Positions 53,997-62,371 of a stretch of 64,000 nucleotides of DNA are shown piece by piece. The stretch covers positions 22,593,501 through 22,657,500 of the forward strand of contig NC_079382.1 in assembly GCF_021018895.1 (NCBI RefSeq), read 5' to 3'. Within the stretch, counting starts at the first letter, position 1, and every line of letters begins with the position of its first letter. This DNA is from Seriola aureovittata (lineage: Eukaryota > Chordata > Actinopteri > Carangiformes > Carangidae). The notes beneath the pieces are model-generated. The model saw nothing but the letters and a program-made list of their open reading frames with translations, had not been told where the DNA came from and searched no databases. The position numbers were made by a program, and so were the translations under genes.

Positions 53997-55922
53997 TGGA
54001 GGTGGAGGTGGAGGTGGAGGTGGGGGTCACGGTTGGGATCGGGCCATGCAGTCGCAGCAGTCGGCGTACCAGCAGAACATGAACCGCGGGCGGGGAGGAG
54101 GGGCGCCGGGCGGCTACCAGCAGCGCTACGATCAACGCAGGGACGACTGGCACGACCGCAGGGACAACCGGGGGCAACAGCATCAGGTAAATGCACCAAA
54201 CATGTCAGTTACCCTCAGGTCTCACAGCCAGTGGGTTTAAATAATAATAAAAAAACACCTCGCTATTTGGTGGAGATGTGGGCGGAGCCAAAGTTTCTGT
54301 CTTCAGCTCAACATTTCTGAACGAGACGTCTCGTGTCAGAAAATTAAACTCAGAGCTTCTTTTCCTCTAAAATATCAAACTTTTATTCAAATCAACTTGT
54401 TAAAGTTTTAAAGGAAGAAACACAAACAGCAGAATCTGATTGGCTGTTTGTGGCTGATGTTTTTGAATAATTGTTTATATTTGTTCGATCCTCACTCAAC
54501 TTTCCTTTGGGATTTTTGCATCATTTGTGTTGTGAAAAATGAACTTTTCGTCTTTGAATCCTGTTTTACATTTGATCATTAACACGTCAATGTAAATATT
54601 TTTGACTAAATAACTGCAAGTTTGTTTTCAGTTTATATGTTTTTAGAATAACTTCAGTCTCTGGAGCTAAAAACCAAAAGATTCTCAATTTACAAAAATA
54701 TAAAACAAATAAATTCAGCAAATCCTCACATGAGAAGATGGAGCCAAAACACATTTGACATTTTAGCTTCATAAACAACTTCAATATTTGATCAATTATC
54801 AAAAACATACTGATGATTAATTTCCTGTCAGTTGACTAATGGATTAACGTTTATGATATTTAGTTTTCAGTTGAAGCAGAAATCTTCCCTGAAACACGTG
54901 ATTCTTTGTTGACACACATACAGACTGTTGTTTGATTCTTTACTGTTTAGAAAAATGAAAGTTTTCTTCAGACTTCCTGTCTCAGTAAAAGTCTGATTTT
55001 AGGAAACTGATGCATCAGAATCTAAAATCATTTTGTTTGTCAGATTTTAATTTGTTAATAATGAAGAAAAAAAAGCAGCGAACACTGTGACCAGTAAAAC
55101 CAGTGAAGAAAACCATTGAACTGGTCGTGTTCCAGTTGGACTGATGTTTGTTCAAACTTCGTCATGAACCAGTCAAACATGGTGCGGAGGCGTTGAAGGG
55201 ATCTTCTCTCTTTCATCCGTCTCTCCATCAGTTTTTACGTCTTTGTCAAGTTTTATTTTTTATTTTTCCCGTTTTTTTTCTTCTCTCGTCTTTGTAGAAA
55301 CATCGTCCATGTTTCTGTGGATCGTCCACAAACCTCTGCAGAAAACCTTGTTAGTTTTATTTCCTCTTCTTTTTTCTTTGAATCAACCCTTTAATAAACC
55401 TGCTGCTGTTTCTTCTGAACACATTAACAAAAGATGTTTCTGTTGGTTCGAATCATTCGTGTTTTTGTTGTTTGTTTTTTAAGACCTGAGCTTCAGAAAC
55501 TCACTCAACACATTAACAAGAAAAGTTTGGACATGAATTAAACCGAACACGCTTCCTTTTTTGTCTCTTTAGGAGCAAAATTAACTCTAATTAATTAAGT
55601 TTTGAATATTTTTTTCTTCCTGACGTTAAAAGACTTTGTGCAGATTTAAATTTATGGGATTTAAAAATGATGTTTGACACGAGAAGAAAATGTGAAACGT
55701 TTCCTGCAACAAAAAAAAAAGGAAATGAACCCACTGATACAGATGAAGTGACGTCTGAAAGAGGCCTGGTTACAAAACAAACCTGCATTCAAACTGTTTT
55801 ATTTCATCACTGTAAAATGGGTTTTTCTTTAATGCTGAATCTGTCATTTTGTGTTTCAGGGCTACAACTCTGGCAGAGGTTACCCCCCCCCTCCCCCCTC
55901 CCGGAGATACAACTGGAACTAA
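18435..55922 (+). CDS. xrn2: 5'-3' exoribonuclease 2 (XRN2), 31 coding exons, 987 residues
   Basis: Nuclear processive exonuclease that degrades RNA with a 5'-monophosphate; it acts in torpedo termination by RNA polymerase II, pre-rRNA and snoRNA trimming and RNA surveillance. The order and text of the exons follow vertebrate XRN2 closely, from [14 protein letters not shown] to the SRRYNWN end. The N-terminal exonuclease block keeps D54, D103, E203, E205, D233, D235 and D345, and the 5'-phosphate pocket K110, Q114, R117, R118. A CCHC zinc knuckle is at 263-276. A basic linker (about 412-520) includes [15 protein letters not shown], a likely nuclear signal, and the second conserved block spans about 521-790. 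The C-tail has a Q14 run, a Gly run and RGG-like repeats. All phases join exactly (2,964 nt with stop). The tail is the least certain: intron 28 is 8.7 kb and could hide an exon, since the segment around MRPQDSWRGPP known in human XRN2 was not found. Confidence 0.97.
19255..19382 (+). CDS. xrn2: xrn2 exon 2
   Basis: Residues 26-68 (phase 2 end). Contains [13 protein letters not shown] with metal-binding D54. Confidence 0.97.
19956..20067 (+). CDS. xrn2: xrn2 exon 3
   Basis: Residues 68-105. Ends with LYMAIDGV, holding catalytic D103. Confidence 0.97.
20403..20514 (+). CDS. xrn2: xrn2 exon 4
   Basis: Residues 106-143. [20 protein letters not shown] supplies the 5'-phosphate pocket (K110, Q114, R117, R118). 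Confidence 0.97.
21022..21080 (+). CDS. xrn2: xrn2 exon 5
   Basis: Residues 143-162, [20 protein letters not shown]. Confidence 0.96.
21181..21270 (+). CDS. xrn2: xrn2 exon 6
   Basis: Residues 163-192, beginning [20 protein letters not shown]. Only 100 bp of intron separate it from exon 5. Confidence 0.96.
21417..21489 (+). CDS. xrn2: xrn2 exon 7
   Basis: Residues 193-217. [13 protein letters not shown] carries catalytic E203 and E205. The donor is G|GTACAG, weaker than its neighbours. Confidence 0.96.
21642..21692 (+). CDS. xrn2: xrn2 exon 8
   Basis: Residues 217-234. [16 protein letters not shown] contains D233. Confidence 0.96.
21845..22002 (+). CDS. xrn2: xrn2 exon 9 (zinc knuckle)
   Basis: Residues 234-286. 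D235 completes the metal site; [14 protein letters not shown] at 263-276 is a CX2CX4HX4C knuckle that distinguishes XRN2/Rat1 of animals from cytoplasmic Xrn1. Confidence 0.97.
22258..22332 (+). CDS. xrn2: xrn2 exon 10
   Basis: Residues 287-311, with [13 protein letters not shown]. Confidence 0.96.
22902..23035 (+). CDS. xrn2: xrn2 exon 11
   Basis: Residues 312-356. [20 protein letters not shown] includes D345 of the active site. Confidence 0.97.
23525..23582 (+). CDS. xrn2: xrn2 exon 12
   Basis: Residues 356-375, [20 protein letters not shown]. Confidence 0.96.
23813..23920 (+). CDS. xrn2: xrn2 exon 13
   Basis: Residues 376-411, starting [18 protein letters not shown]. Confidence 0.96.
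24031..24075 (+). CDS. xrn2: xrn2 exon 14
   Basis: Residues 412-426, [15 protein letters not shown], a very basic linker. Confidence 0.95.
24621..24764 (+). CDS. xrn2: xrn2 exon 15
   Basis: Residues 427-474 of the variable linker. It ends with [15 protein letters not shown], matching the family AYEMRMQ motif. Confidence 0.92.
25118..25162 (+). CDS. xrn2: xrn2 exon 16
   Basis: Residues 475-489, [15 protein letters not shown]. Short and poorly conserved; accepted because splice signals and phase fit. Confidence 0.85.
25366..25391. repeat. (GAT)n microsatellite
   Basis: About eight GAT units in intron 16, followed by a GGCGATAAGTGATCGCC imperfect inverted repeat. Confidence 0.9.
27129..27223 (+). 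CDS. xrn2: xrn2 exon 17
   Basis: Residues 490-521. [18 protein letters not shown] is nearly identical to mammalian XRN2 and holds the likely nuclear localisation and acidic phosphorylatable stretch. Confidence 0.96.
28956..29091 (+). CDS. xrn2: xrn2 exon 18
   Basis: Residues 521-566. Opens the second conserved block: [18 protein letters not shown] and [15 protein letters not shown]. Confidence 0.97.
29092..32898 (+). other. xrn2: xrn2 intron 18, 3.8 kb
   Basis: Contains a repeat piece at about 29150-29215 (inverse of 38925-38960), a CpG-rich patch at about 29755-30010, a C run at 31070-31086 and a GC-richer non-repetitive segment at about 31225-31500. The rest is AT-rich with degenerate ATTAATC-type repeat debris (31850-32100, 32400-32680). 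No extra coding exon was recognised. Confidence 0.6.
32899..33006 (+). CDS. xrn2: xrn2 exon 19
   Basis: Residues 567-602, [20 protein letters not shown] onward to FEKGTKP. Confidence 0.97.
33239..33328 (+). CDS. xrn2: xrn2 exon 20
   Basis: Residues 603-632, [20 protein letters not shown]. The donor GTAAGT is followed within a few bases by a MITE-like insertion. Confidence 0.97.
33338..33833 (+). mobile_element. MITE-like repeat, copy B
   Basis: About 496 bp closely matching copy C (40077-40583). The left end AAAGCTTC is present; the right end breaks off after CTTTACACT without the GGAGCTTT terminus. It carries no transposase frame. Confidence 0.85.
34129..34201 (+). CDS. xrn2: xrn2 exon 21
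   Basis: Residues 633-657. [20 protein letters not shown] is a family hallmark. Confidence 0.97.
34560..34643 (+). CDS. xrn2: xrn2 exon 22
   Basis: Residues 657-685, [20 protein letters not shown] and YPDLTPEE. Confidence 0.97.
35047..35144 (+). CDS. xrn2: xrn2 exon 23
   Basis: Residues 685-717, [20 protein letters not shown] onward. Confidence 0.96.
35949..36020. repeat. (CA)36 microsatellite
   Basis: 72 bp of pure CA in intron 23. Confidence 0.95.
36469..36550. mobile_element. Retroposon-tail-like fish repeat
   Basis: TTTTATTTATAAAGCACTTT followed by CCAAAGTGCTGTACAA is the end sequence of a common teleost non-LTR/SINE family. Only the tail is present. Confidence 0.45.
36933..37012 (+). 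CDS. xrn2: xrn2 exon 24
   Basis: Residues 718-744, with ELCHGIQG and DDDPILPDK. Confidence 0.95.
37161..37217 (+). CDS. xrn2: xrn2 exon 25
   Basis: Residues 744-763, [19 protein letters not shown]. Confidence 0.95.
38482..38550 (+). CDS. xrn2: xrn2 exon 26
   Basis: Residues 763-786, [20 protein letters not shown], near the end of the catalytic core. Confidence 0.96.
38640..38960. mobile_element. Dispersed fish repeat
   Basis: The end piece GACTATTTTCAGCGGTGGAT is matched in inverse orientation near 29160-29200 in intron 18. Class unknown. Confidence 0.4.
39673..39801 (+). CDS. xrn2: xrn2 exon 27
   Basis: Residues 786-829. [20 protein letters not shown] matches the XRN2 GFNRDRRPVHLDQ region. 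Confidence 0.96.
40077..40583 (+). mobile_element. MITE-like repeat, copy C (complete)
   Basis: 507 bp bounded by perfect 8-bp inverted termini AAAGCTCC and GGAGCTTT (9 bp if TAAAGCTCC/GGAGCTTTA). Non-coding, with an internal inverted segment around GATTGGCTGACTG and CCAATCAGA. No clear target duplication was seen. Superfamily undetermined. Confidence 0.85.
40944..40966. repeat. Poly-C run
   Basis: 23 consecutive C in intron 27. Confidence 0.9.
41688..41920. mobile_element. Fish LINE tail-like repeat
   Basis: CATCAGAATCAGGTTTATTG then CCAAGTAGGTTTTTCCATAC is a widespread teleost repeat end (RTE-type tail as I recall), followed by AT-rich debris. Confidence 0.5.
42514..42632 (+). CDS. xrn2: xrn2 exon 28
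   Basis: Residues 829-869 of the disordered C-tail, with [17 protein letters not shown] matching the YSN..PPP.TYQGNYRP stretch of the family. Confidence 0.92.
43198..43270. mobile_element. Retroposon tail-like repeat
   Basis: ATCAATCAATCAAT followed by CCAACTTTATTTGTATAGCA and CTTTTCATACAGG is a common fish non-LTR/SINE 3' end. Confidence 0.5.
49070..49270. mobile_element. ATGCTAACATGCTAATG-type teleost repeat
   Basis: Two copies of GCTAACATGCTAATGTTTAG are followed by AGTGTCATTAGTTTATCAGG and TTTGATCATAAAGTA, the internal part of the same repeat family as 11170-11450. Confidence 0.55.
50277..50296. repeat. 20-bp perfect palindrome, dispersed-repeat core
   Basis: TCGACTAATCGATTAGTCGA. Degenerate relatives (ATTAATCGAT, GATTAATCAA strings) recur at several intron sites in this window. 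Confidence 0.7.
51320..51380 (+). CDS. xrn2: xrn2 exon 29
   Basis: Residues 869-889, [19 protein letters not shown]; disordered and Pro/Gln-rich. Accepted on phase and splice signals. Confidence 0.85.
51763..51798. repeat. (CA)n microsatellite
   Basis: About 18 CA units in intron 29. Confidence 0.95.
53952..54186 (+). CDS. xrn2: xrn2 exon 30 (polyQ, polyG, RGG-like)
   Basis: Residues 889-967. Fourteen pure CAG codons (53953-53994) give Q14, then [14 protein letters not shown] and [16 protein letters not shown]. The frame matches exon 31, so the poly-Ala and poly-Ser readings are shadows. Confidence 0.92.
55860..55922 (+). CDS. xrn2: xrn2 exon 31, stop
   Basis: Residues 968-987, [20 protein letters not shown], then TAA. 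The YNWN end is the family C-terminus. Confidence 0.97.
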   Translation, partial: GYNSGRGYPPPPPSRRYNWN

Positions 55923-56179
55923 ACTTACATTAATGTTGGACTTTAAAAGTGGGGGGGGGGGTGACTATTTTTAGGAGAAACATGTCATCTTTTTTTCATT
56001 TTATTGTCTTTACAATGAAGTTTTTTGTTTTTTCATTTTTATCCGACTCAAAAACAAACAAACTTATTATGTAACTTGTGATTTTTAAGAGGAAGTCTGT
56101 AAAATACAAGTGAGTCAAGGACAAAGTGTCCTGCTGTGTTTCTTTGTGAGAGGAATTCCTCCATGTGTTTCAGACAGAA

Positions 56180-56185
56180 AATAAA
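56180..56185 (+). terminator. xrn2: xrn2 polyadenylation signal
   Basis: AATAAA 258 bases after the stop. A second AATAAA is at 56229-56234. Confidence 0.6.
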
Positions 56186-56908
56186 AGAGTAACCCTGATG
56201 TAGGATTAGAAAGGAAATTATTTTTCAAAATAAATTTTTTTCATTTCCACTTAAATTTAAAAGAAAGAAACCCCTGATTTTAACCAACCTCACAGTAGGT
56301 TTTTTGCTGTAGGATATCTGAGGCTTTGAACGTATCCTGGTGATTATTCTGGTGCGTTCAAGTGCTAAAATTACGCTGCAAACCACGGTTTATGTCCATG
56401 TATCCACACCGCATGAGTTTCTGCTCTGCTGTAAATTATAGCAAATATTTGTTACCATTTAAAAAAAACACAAAAATCTATCAAATATTTTCTTCAGGCT
56501 GCACAATAAAAACGTTAAAATGTTCAAAATGAAAATATCATTTATTCAATATTGGAAACAAATTCAAATCAGCTGTAACAAAGAATATTTAATGACTTAA
56601 CTCTCGGTGAAAATATTTCTCTGCTGCAGCTCCTCCCGGGATAAATGCTTATTTTTTTAAACCGGTCTCTATTGCTTCACTTAGATTTAACTTCTGATAT
56701 AAACCTGCAATAATTAAATTAGTTGTAGAAATGAAAGTGAAGCCCAGTGGCTGCGCCTCGTCCTCATCTCCTCTAATTAGATTTTTCTGGTTTAGTTTCG
56801 GCAACAGCGACATTTTCAAAAACAGAGAGAAAAACAAATGTTGAGTTTTTGAAGTGAGAAAATAATAATTATCAACATTCAGACCAGTTTCAAAGCTCTA
56901 ATATACAG

Positions 56909-56914
56909 TTTATT
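56909..56914 (-). terminator. nkx2.4b: nkx2.4 polyadenylation signal
   Basis: TTTATT on the plus strand, AATAAA on the coding strand, 184 bases beyond the stop of nkx2.4. The two genes' predicted 3' ends do not overlap if these signals are used. Confidence 0.55.
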
Positions 56915-57097
56915 TTTGCACCGTGTTGCTCAAAACCACTGAGTGTCCTTTGAGTCCCTGTGTGCGTGAAGGAACCAGAACTTTACGCACGGAAAGGAAA
57001 CGGATCTGGTGCTTGTCCTCCATCCGGTTCTCCAAACAATCCAACCCGGGAATGATCCCCCACAGGCCCGATCCCGCCTGTCCTCCTCCCGGTGTCC

Positions 57098-57255
57098 CTA
57101 CCAAGTCCTCCCGTACAGTAAATTAGAGCCGATCATGCTGTTGGTGTACTCGATGAGCGCCGCGTCCGTTTGCGTCATGTTGATCTGACCGTGCAGCCCC
57201 ATCGGCGGACTAGGAGACAAATCCTCCAGGTCGTCCGTAGAGGACAGTTGGTTCA

Positions 57256-57296
<41 letters not shown>

Positions 57297-57780
57297 GGGG
57301 TCGCCGTCATGGCCTCCCCCGAACTGCGCTGTCGGTTCCCGGCCTGGTTGGAGCCGTCGGAGTCGGACCGGCAGCTCTTACCGTTCTTGGAGAGGACCGG
57401 GGACACGGAGGAGGAGCGGCGGTTCGTTGCGCACAGGCCGCCTCCCCCTCCGCTTCCGTCCTGCTGCAGCTGCTGCGCGGCCTTGTCCTTGGCCTGCCGC
57501 TTCAGTTTGTAGCGGTGGTTCTGGAACCAGATCTTGACTTGGTTCGGGGTGAGGTGGATCAGTCCGGCCAGGTGCTCCCGCTCCGGGGCAGACAGGTATT
57601 TCTGCTGCTTGAAGCGCCGCTCCAGCTCGTACACCTGCGCCTGAGAGAAGAGCACCCGCCGCTTCCTGCGCGGTGCCGCGTGCAGCGTCACCATGGACTT
57701 GGCGGTGGGGTCCATCCCGGCCAGACTGCCCACCATCCCGGACATGTTCATCCCGGCGGAGGGGCCCATGAATCTGGAAA
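57098..57780 (-). CDS. nkx2.4b: nkx2.4 exon 2 (homeodomain)
   Basis: Residues 168-394, TAG stop. The acceptor CCTCTAAG|TTTCC is chosen over TTTCCAG a few bases on, because only the first keeps frame and gives ISRFMG. A pure CAG13 run (plus-strand CTG at 57257-57295) encodes Q13. Confidence 0.93.
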
Positions 57781-58831
57781 CTTAGAGGGGAAATAATTAA
57801 TGTTTGACAAAAAAAAAGAATTTAACTGAACACATTTTAATTTATCATTCTCAAAGATGAATTCATTTAAATCAAATCAAATTAAAAATAATGTTATATA
57901 TAATATTGTAATATATGTATTTATTGAAATAACAGACATGAATGTAAATTCAAAGATTTAAAATTTTAAATGAGTTGAGGTCAGAGGAGGACTGTAAAAC
58001 CTTGGTCCTTATGGTGATTAAAATTTTCTTCTTTTTTTTTTTTATTATAAAGTTGCGTTTTTGTGCTGCAGACATTTAGATAATTATAAACTTTGAAACT
58101 TAAAAGTGACTGTAGTGAATCCAGAGATTAAGACCTGATTTAAAGAGGAGGATAATGGTCACTTCAATGATTAGATCCATTAAAATCTACAGTTGGAGAT
58201 AAACACCTTAAATGTTGCAGTCATTTTTCCGTGGTGTAAATGCAGCAGTCGGGACTCTCCACTTCACATTTTCTCTCTTCAACAAAGTTTTCTCTAAAAG
58301 AAAAACTTGCGTCTGAACTTGGATCTTACTTGTCGGGTATCTGGGCTCCGGGTTGCTGTACCACGCCGCCGCAGCTCCTCCGCTCCTCACCGTCTCCTGG
58401 TAGGACGGCAGGTCTCCAACGTTCCCGATGCCGCCGTTGCAGAACCCGCCGACGGCCCCGGAGAACTGTGGCACCCCGTGGGGCACATGGTAGGGCCCGC
58501 CGGGTCCCAGTGTGGCGGCTGCTGCGGTGGCCGAGGCTGAGGAAGAGGAGGAGGATGAGGATGAAGAGGAGGACAGGTGGTGATGGTGGTGATGATGGTG
58601 ATGGTGGTGGAGATGAGGCGGCTGATGATGCTGCTGCTGCTGCTGCTGCAGCGGCTGCTGCTGATGCTGCATACCGGGCTGAGAGACCTGCTGCTGCCGG
58701 TAGGCGCCCAGCGGGGACCCGAGGCTCCCCGCGGTGGGATCCATACCTCCAAACCTCCGGTAGCTGTCCTCCATCGGGCTCAAAATGTCTGTGACTGAGA
58801 AGGGAGTGGAGTGCTTTGGGCTCAAGGACAT
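57098..58831 (-). CDS. nkx2.4b: Homeobox protein Nkx-2.4, two exons, 394 residues
   Basis: NK2-class homeodomain transcription factor; in fish the family acts in ventral forebrain and thyroid development. Coding parts are 58831-58330 and 57780-57098; the join restores [13 protein letters not shown], as in the family. The start at [19 protein letters not shown] is chosen over an ATG 48 bases upstream because it is the conserved N-terminus with the TN repressor motif (residues 9-19). The homeodomain is 205-264 with W48, F49, Q50, N51 and the NK2-specific Tyr54 ([11 protein letters not shown]). An NK2-SD-like [12 protein letters not shown] follows at about 293-304, and the protein ends LLYGRTW. 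Low-complexity runs are H11, S12 and Q13. Nkx2.1 is the alternative, but the xrn2 neighbour and the C-terminus favour Nkx2.4; the b suffix is inferred from synteny. Confidence 0.93.
57781..58329 (-). other. nkx2.4b: nkx2.4 intron
   Basis: 549 bp, strongly AT-rich, with poly-T runs; no other feature seen. Confidence 0.85.
58330..58831 (-). CDS. nkx2.4b: nkx2.4 exon 1
   Basis: Residues 1-167 plus one base. Contains the TN motif, a Gln-rich stretch, H11 (mixed CAC/CAT) and S12 (mixed TCC/TCT/TCA), then [20 protein letters not shown] and PEPRYPT. The donor is ACAA|GTAAGA. Confidence 0.93.
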
Positions 58832-59190
58832 GGTGCGGCCACCCCCGTGCCCTCTGCTCCGCTGCTGCTGCCTTTTCACTGGATGTGCTGGGGTTTGTCC
58901 GGCGGCTCTGCCTGCGTCCCCCTCCCTCCCTCCGGCTTCTTGCTTCTTGTGTCTCCCTGGGAAGAAGTCCAGCTGATCGGCAGCAGGAGGAGAGGAGTTG
59001 CCCTTATCCCGCCGGACTCAGACTCCGACACATTTAGGGGCGGAGCGACGCGGACACGGCCGCCAACAATGGCAATTGACATTACAGAGGTAAGTGGAGA
59101 AAATGGTTTGGACCTATTTTCTGCCGCCGCCGCTGTTTGGTTTAGAAAGTTTGACCCAAATAAGAAAGGGATGACGTCACAAAGTCCAGA
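58832..59190 (-). promoter_or_regulatory. nkx2.4b: Putative nkx2.4 upstream region with consensus CRE
   Basis: GC-rich sequence upstream of the ATG contains TGACGTCA at 59172-59179, a full cAMP-response palindrome about 340 bp from the start codon, and ACAATGG (SOX-like) at about 59066. No TATA box was found. Confidence 0.35.
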
Positions 59191-59249
59191 TACCTCTAAG
59201 CCTTTCATGTCACCACACTGTCACATATACATCCTATACATTCAGTAGT

Positions 59250-60350
59250 TAGTAATAATAACTTTAATTATGGCCATGACTGTCGGAGCTTTCATCGATC
59301 ACCTATCAGCTGGAAATCACCTCCGATCAATATAAAAGTTGGTTTAATGAGATTTTATTTCACCTGGGCTCTCAGGTGTAACCTCAGTCTTTCATCATGT
59401 TTCACTTCATGCAGGTTTTCCAGATGTTCCTCTAACTGCGAACATCTCCACCTGCAGCTGTGGCTCCTCGTGCGCAGGTCTGTTTTCCCGGTCACTCCGG
59501 AATGGATCTAAACGGCAGATTTATATTTAGTCTTCAAAAAGTTCAAGAGTAATTTCGTTTCCGCAGCTTCTTCCACACGGAAAACTGACATTTCCGGTGA
59601 TGAGACATGTGAAGTTGTTAAATCCGTTTCCTGTTCGGTGTCAGTCAAACAGCGGCAGGTAAAGCTCAGTGTCAAAGTTGTTCTCATCAAATTAACTCGG
59701 GATCATCATGTTTCCTTTCCCGCCTTTAAAAATTCACTGACTGTCTTTTCTTGTTGCAGATGATAAAGTTCAGATAAATAAAAACTGCTGCGTCAAACTA
59801 AAAGATTCAAACCTGAAGATAAATTAAACATTTCATTTTAAATTTTTCTGTTCTTATACTTTTTTTTCTTACAGTGAATTTCTGTTTTTATTTCCACTCA
59901 TTCATTTAATAATTATTTATAACATTAAATCACTTGAACACAACAGGAAATATTTCACTGTCTTGTATTTATTACTGGCACTTTATAATGTTTGAAAATC
60001 TTTAATCTGAATTAATTAATTTCAGTTTTAATTGGTAACAGATGCTTTGTAATGATTCATTTATTCTAGTTTTAAGTTTCTTTTATTTTCTGTTTAATTC
60101 TAACTCATGTTTAAGTTAATTTGAGATTTATTGAAATTAAACAGAATTATGACGTTGACCTTTATTGCAGATTTCTGACTTGAATTATTAGTTTAAGAAG
60201 CTTAATTATCTTTCCCTGCAGAGAGTTTTGAGAACTTTTAATTTAACTTTTTTAATAACTGATTTAACCCGCGCAGGCTCATCATTAATGAGCAATAATC
60301 CACCTTTAGACCTGTAGCTGTAGTCCAGTCCAGATCAGTCCAGATCAGTC
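59250..60350. other. Intergenic upstream of nkx2.4, nothing recognised
   Basis: AT-rich, with only short open frames without family features. Confidence 0.6.
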
Positions 60351-60488
60351 CAGATCAGTTCAGCCAATCACCTGCTGACCTGCGCTAACACGTCACTTCG
60401 CGTCCTCTGTTGTAGTTTTCCGGCGGCAGATTAAAAACGAGGCTCCCCGGTGAACCGTTCAGCTCCAAGAGGGACCGGACAGCAGGCG

Positions 60489-60531
60489 GACCGGGACCAG
60501 ACCGGGACCAGACCGGGACCAGACCGGGGTC
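60489..60531. repeat. Short GC tandem repeat, about 12 bp unit
   Basis: Three to four copies of GACCGGGACCA inside the GC-rich segment. Confidence 0.8.
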
Positions 60532-60770
60532 TCATGCCGCTGCAGGCCAGAGGACAGGTAACCCCGGTGGGATCCAGAAGGAGCGGAAAGTCCGCAGTGA
60601 CCTGAAGGTGTTTACAGATGTTTAGAACAGCTGGAATTAATCCTGACAGCGGTTTATTAAGAGATGAACTGAGACATTTTTATTGTTATAATATCTTTAA
60701 TAATATTATTATAATATTTCCGTAGGAACTTTATTGCCTCTAATGTTTCTGGAAGGAGTTTAGTTTATTC

Positions 60771-60853
60771 AGTTTAGTTTAGTTTAGTTTTAGTTTTAGT
60801 TTTAGTTTTAGTTTAGTTTAGTTTTAGTTTTAGTTTAGTTTAGTTTAGTTTAG
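60771..60853. repeat. (AGTTT)n simple repeat
   Basis: About 15 units of AGTTT and AGTTTT. Confidence 0.9.
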
Positions 60854-61251
60854 TGAATTAATTACATTGAAAACAACATTAGAGGCCTCACGTGTTTCCT
60901 CTGTTGCTGTTGTTCTCTGGGAGGAAATAAAGTCCTAACATCATGAGATTCATATTCATTCATTAAGTCTTCTGATGTGAAAATATTGTTCCTCTAATAT
61001 CTGACGTTTCTAGACGTCGTGTTTCTGATGTGATCACTACAACGTTACAGACTTTACGCAGCGTCTGTGAAACTTCAGTAAGATATTCTCACTGTGTTTG
61101 TGGTTTATAACGAGCTGAGAGTTAATTAATAACAGATTTATAACAAGTAGCTTTAATTAATAAAGAATTAGCTGCTTCATTAATACTGACGTTTAAACTC
61201 ACTATAATGTTTCTAAGTGTCAATAATAGTTTAGTTAATTACTTTACAGGG

Positions 61252-61374
<123 letters not shown>

Positions 61375-62371
61375 GCTCAACAGATTCATTTATCTCCATT
61401 TCATTGAACTGTCTGAACTCGTATGACGTGTTTTACTTCAGACACGTCGGGTGTTTTAAACGAGTCACTGAACGTATTAATGTTTCTGGAAGTTTGAATG
61501 TTTTTATTCTTCCAGTAACTTTCAGATGTTTTTTTCCCTCCTACACTCTGACTTGATCCTCTGACTCATATTTTACTTATTGATCTATTGTGAATGTGGG
61601 TTTTAATAAACTGGGTGAGTCTGTTTCCACCATTTTAAAATGTTCTGGTTTTATTTATAAGATAATTGCAGTAGTTTGCTCTATTTCCTCTTCAGTCTTA
61701 AACACCTTCACTCCGACCTCAGTTTCTCTAAAGCTTCGGCTTCTTTCATATTTTCACCTCCTTTATTTTCAGATAATTCTGGTTTTATTCACGTTTTCCT
61801 CAGATGTGGCTTGTCCAGGTTTAAAAAGTCCATCATTTGCATGTGAACTCGTCGTCGAGCTCTTCAACATTTCACTTTTCTTTATTTTCCTCTTCCATAA
61901 AGCCACAGACCTCCATGGGACCCAACCACCACAGAACCTGGACCTCCCAGTTGTCTCTGCTTCAGTCTGGGTGAATTAAAAACATGAGACATTATGAGTT
62001 CTGAGAGAAAACAGCTGTAAATTAGAAATACAGTGCGCACAAAGGAGAGGAATCTTTGTCTCTTTTTCATCTTCGCAGGGAAACGTCGTCTTTCTTCCCT
62101 TTCAAAGGCTCCGTCTCCTGTTTTACATCAGAGTGTGAAGATGAATGTCATCAGCCTCTGGAGGTGAGTGAACTCCGTCTTCCAGGTTTCTAATCAATAA
62201 AAAAAAAAAAAAAATCTTCCACTGACTCAGAGGGAAAATGTATTTATTTCATTTTTTTTCACGGCTGTTTTTCAGTGAGGAAGCAGCAGCAGGATCTTTG
62301 ACCTCGGACAGTTTCCTGAATACGACACTTTGAAGAGAGAGAGACTTTATCAGACCTGTCGATGTGTTGAA

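Noticed and set aside
53810..54320. Poly-Ala, poly-Ser and poly-Leu frames over xrn2 exon 30
   Set aside because: Only the poly-Gln frame joins exons 29 and 31 in phase; the others are shadows.
57170..57796. 208-codon plus-strand frame over nkx2.4 exon 2
   Set aside because: Antisense shadow of the homeobox exon; Leu run is the reverse of CAG codons.
58856..58879. Upstream in-frame ATG for nkx2.4 (MKRQQQ start)
   Set aside because: The conserved family start MSLSPKH lies 16 codons downstream; the upstream extension is not family-like.
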